NCBI GenBank assembly: GCA_021776145.1
Contig: JAJFGM010000632.1
Location: 1 to 16,876 of the forward strand
DNA length: 16,876 nucleotides
Source: Kiloniellaceae bacterium
GTDB taxonomy: Bacteria > Pseudomonadota > Alphaproteobacteria > Kiloniellales > Kiloniellaceae
Reading direction: 5' to 3'
Shown here: positions 15,511 to 16,876 of the stretch, piece after piece
How the letters are laid out: the number at the start of each line of letters is the position of its first letter
How positions within the stretch are numbered: the stretch's first letter is position 1
Program-made: the position numbers and the translations under genes
Notes under the pieces: generated by a model
Seen by the model: the letters and a program-made list of their open reading frames with translations, nothing else
What the model was told of the DNA's origin: nothing
The model's database searches: none

Positions 15511-16184
15511 CCCTCGCCGTGGGCGGTGACGATGATCTCGGGCATCTTGGGATCGACTTCGATTTTCTGTCTCAGCCGCCGCACCAGGACGTCGACGGTG
15601 CGGTCGCTCGGGTCACGGGAGCGATGCGTGATCTGACTCAACAGGCGGTCGCGGTTCAGCACGGTTCCGGGTCTGGCGACAAAGGTCGAGAGCAATTCGA
15701 ATTCAGCCCGGGTCAGCGCGATGCGCTCGCCGTCCGGCGATTGCAGGCGGCGCGTGCGCAGATCGAAAAGGAAACCGGCGAAGCGTTTCACCGGGCGTTC
15801 GGCGCTGGCGCCCAGATCGACGCGGCGTAGCAGGGCCTTTACCCGCGCCAACAACTCGCGCGGATTGAAGGGCTTGGTGACATAGTCGTCGGCGCCGACC
15901 TCCAAGCCGACGATGCGGTCGACCTCGTCGGTGCGGCCGGTGACCAGGATAATTCCGACGTTCGAGCGATTGCGGATTTGCCGTGTGATATCGAGACCGT
16001 CTTCACCCGGTAGATTGATGTCGAGCAGGATCACGTCCGCCGGGTCGCGCTCCAGGATGCCGCGCATAACGCGGCCGTCCATTGCCTCGGTGACGCGGTG
16101 GCCAGCGGCTTCCAGGTAACCGGCGAGCTTGGCGCGGGTGACTTCATCATCTTCGACCACCACGACGTGGTGCGTGTCGGTCAT
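15477..16184 (-). CDS. torR: TorR, OmpR-family response regulator
   Basis: This 235-residue regulator has a receiver domain with the acidic pocket EDDE (11-14), phospho-acceptor Asp55 in ILLDINLPG, switch Thr82 in VTGRTDEVDRIVGLE and Lys104 in YVTKP. A winged-helix output domain follows (LTRAEFELL, then DRTVDVLVRRLRQKIE and HGEGYIF). The block VGIILVTGRTDEVDRIVGLE is nearly the E. coli TorR sequence (VGIILVTGRSDRIDRIVGLE). I chose ATG 16184 because AGGAG lies 5 nt upstream; the frame runs on to 16226 but without family similarity. It lies opposite to torS and divergent from the transporter gene, so it sits beside its likely target. Decamers resembling tor boxes lie in its own upstream region, consistent with autoregulation. 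Confidence 0.92.
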   Translation of the reverse strand: MTDTHHVVVVEDDEVTRAKLAGYLEAAGHRVTEAMDGRVMRGILERDPADVILLDINLPGEDGLDITRQIRNRSNVGIILVTGRTDEVDRIVGLEVGADDYVTKPFNPRELLARVKALLRRVDLGASAERPVKRFAGFLFDLRTRRLQSPDGERIALTRAEFELLSTFVARPGTVLNRDRLLSQITHRSRDPSDRTVDVLVRRLRQKIEVDPKMPEIIVTAHGEGYIFAVEIEAY

Positions 16185-16216
16185 GCTGGCTCCTGGCCAA
16201 GGCCACGATTTCTCAA

Positions 16217-16246
16217 ATGTTAACATCTATTCACAATTTTTTACAA
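16217..16246. promoter_or_regulatory. Three contiguous tor-box-like decamers
   Basis: E. coli TorR binds tandem decamers of consensus CTGTTCATAT. Here ATGTTAACAT (16217-16226) matches 7 of 10, CTATTCACAA (16227-16236) matches 7 of 10 and TTTTTTACAA (16237-16246) matches 5 of 10, all in one 10-bp phase. They also fit the opposite strand partly, so orientation is uncertain. A further half-match, TCGTTCACAA (6 of 10), lies at 16270-16279. The array begins 33 bp upstream of the torR start and covers the promoter reading towards the transporter gene. Confidence 0.5.
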
Positions 16247-16247
16247 T
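16220..16247 (+). promoter_or_regulatory. Sigma-70-type promoter reading towards the ABC transporter gene
   Basis: TTAACA (16220-16225, 5 of 6 to TTGACA) lies 16 nt before TACAAT (16242-16247, 5 of 6 to TATAAT). It is the best promoter match I found in the window. Transcription would start near 16254, leaving a leader of about 290 nt that contains the small ORF at 16311-16523. The tor-box-like decamers cover the -35 to -10 interval. Confidence 0.5.
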
Positions 16248-16310
16248 GTGTTTGTTCGAGGCGGGTTCGTCGTTCACAAGGCCGCTTTAGGGTCATGACA
16301 GGAAAGAACG

Positions 16311-16523
16311 GTGTCCGAATTGAAGAGAGGCGCCGGCTCGCCTGACCTGGAGAAGGCCATAACTGGCACGAAACGCTTTTTTCCACCCTCGCACAGGCGT
16401 GCGGTTGCCAGCTTCAGCGGACCGGTGGCCGCCGAAATCGTGCGCAATCCGGCCCAACGCATCGACGCCCGCAAGATTTTCCACGGGCAAACCCAGATCG
16501 TAATGATAATCGCGGCCAAATAG
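16311..16523 (+). pseudogene. Small ORF with truncated HemP-like C-terminus
   Basis: A 70-codon frame begins at GTG 16311, with AGGAAA at 16300-16305, and ends 24 bp before the transporter gene. Residues 45-63 (NPAQRIDARKIFHGQTQIV) resemble the start of the hemin-uptake protein HemP core, whose members read like RID-S/A-R-x-L-F-x-G-x-x-E-V-I-I. The rest of the HemP core, the G-x-x-Y-R-L-R-x-T-R-x-x-K-L-I-L-T-K part, is missing; the frame ends in MIIAAK. The N-terminal 44 residues match nothing I know. It may be a decayed hemP, a short leader peptide, or chance. I cannot decide from sequence alone. Confidence 0.35.
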
Positions 16524-16547
16524 CCGCATAAACAAGGAGAGGAAATA

Positions 16548-16876
16548 ATGAAGAATCTTCCAGGTAAATTCGCCGCGGGTATTTTCGCGGTGGCCTTGGC
16601 CACTGTTTCCGGTACGGCATTGGCGAAGGATTCCAGCGAGCCGATCAAGATTCCCATCAAGAACTGGTCGAGCCAGATCGTCATGGCCCATGTCATTGGC
16701 GGAATGTTCGAGAGCATGGGCAACACGGTCGAGTACGTCCCGGTGGACAACCAGGCGAGTTTCGAGGCCGTTCGCGCTGGCGACGTCACGATTGTGCACG
16801 AAGTCTGGCAGTCGACCATGCAAAACGCCTATTACAACGCCATGGAAAAAGGCGGCCTGATCGATGCGGGAACGCA
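16548..16876 (+). CDS. Glycine betaine/proline/TMAO-type ABC transporter substrate-binding protein, 5' part
   Basis: The gene runs off the right edge; 109 codons are visible. Residues 1-26 form a signal peptide (MKNLPGKFAAGIFAVALATV, cleavage after ALA26), so the protein is periplasmic. The mature part opens with EPIKIPIKNWSSQIVMAHVIG, then GNTVEYVPVDNQASFEAVRAGD and IVHEVWQSTMQNAYYNAMEKG, ending in LIDAGT. This is the pattern of the OpuAC/ProX family, which binds quaternary amines through aromatic cages. ATG 16548 has AAGGAG at 16534-16539, an 8-nt spacing. The neighbouring torTSR genes make TMAO (TmoX-like) or a related methylated amine the likely ligand, but that is inference. Permease and ATPase genes should follow outside the window. 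Confidence 0.85.
   Translation, partial: MKNLPGKFAAGIFAVALATVSGTALAKDSSEPIKIPIKNWSSQIVMAHVIGGMFESMGNTVEYVPVDNQASFEAVRAGDVTIVHEVWQSTMQNAYYNAMEKGGLIDAGT

Noticed and set aside
16254..16547. Riboswitch in the long leader of the transporter gene
   Set aside because: I found no recognisable glycine, SAM or other riboswitch core; the length alone is not evidence.

Overview
The window is GC-rich, densely coded DNA with strong G/C preference at third codon positions. It looks chromosomal and most like an alphaproteobacterium of the Rhodospirillales/Rhodobacterales kind, possibly marine. This is inferred from composition, the TPR-glycosyltransferase type and the TorTSR plus osmolyte-transport context; there is no rRNA or other phylogenetic marker. 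I see no tRNA, rRNA, CRISPR array, insertion sequence or phage gene.

Bases 1-4185 (+ strand) hold a cassette that looks surface-related. It has the 3' part of a tandem-repeat protein of the ELWxxDGT type, a P-loop sulfotransferase, and a three-part protein with a degenerate methyltransferase-like domain, TPR repeats and a glycosyltransferase domain. The gaps are only about 50 bp, so co-transcription is likely. Bases 4206-6545 (- strand) hold a second, unrelated sulfotransferase of the cytosolic SULT type, followed by an FMN-dependent alpha-hydroxy-acid oxidase. The oxidase's conserved N-terminus continues upstream of its first ATG and seems to begin at an ATC codon behind a perfect Shine-Dalgarno sequence. 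Bases 6663-11269 (+ strand) hold a YcaQ/AlkZ-like DNA glycosylase, a 396-bp A/T-richer gap, a phytanoyl-CoA-dioxygenase-like 2-oxoglutarate/Fe(II) oxygenase, and a lone hydantoinase/oxoprolinase A subunit.

Bases 11274-16876 hold a TMAO-sensing system: torT (-), torS (+) and torR (-). The next gene (+, cut by the window end) is a glycine betaine/TMAO-type ABC transporter substrate-binding protein rather than a TMAO reductase. TorT would bind the osmolyte in the periplasm, TorS would relay phosphate through H485, D778 and H923, and TorR would act on DNA. The torR/transporter gap holds three contiguous decamers resembling the E. coli tor box, lying over a good sigma-70 promoter that points at the transporter gene. 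The same gap holds a 70-codon ORF whose end resembles a truncated hemin-uptake protein HemP.

The most interesting points are the TorTSR link to uptake instead of respiration, the tor-box-like array, the apparent ATC start, and the repeat protein/sulfotransferase/glycosyltransferase cassette.
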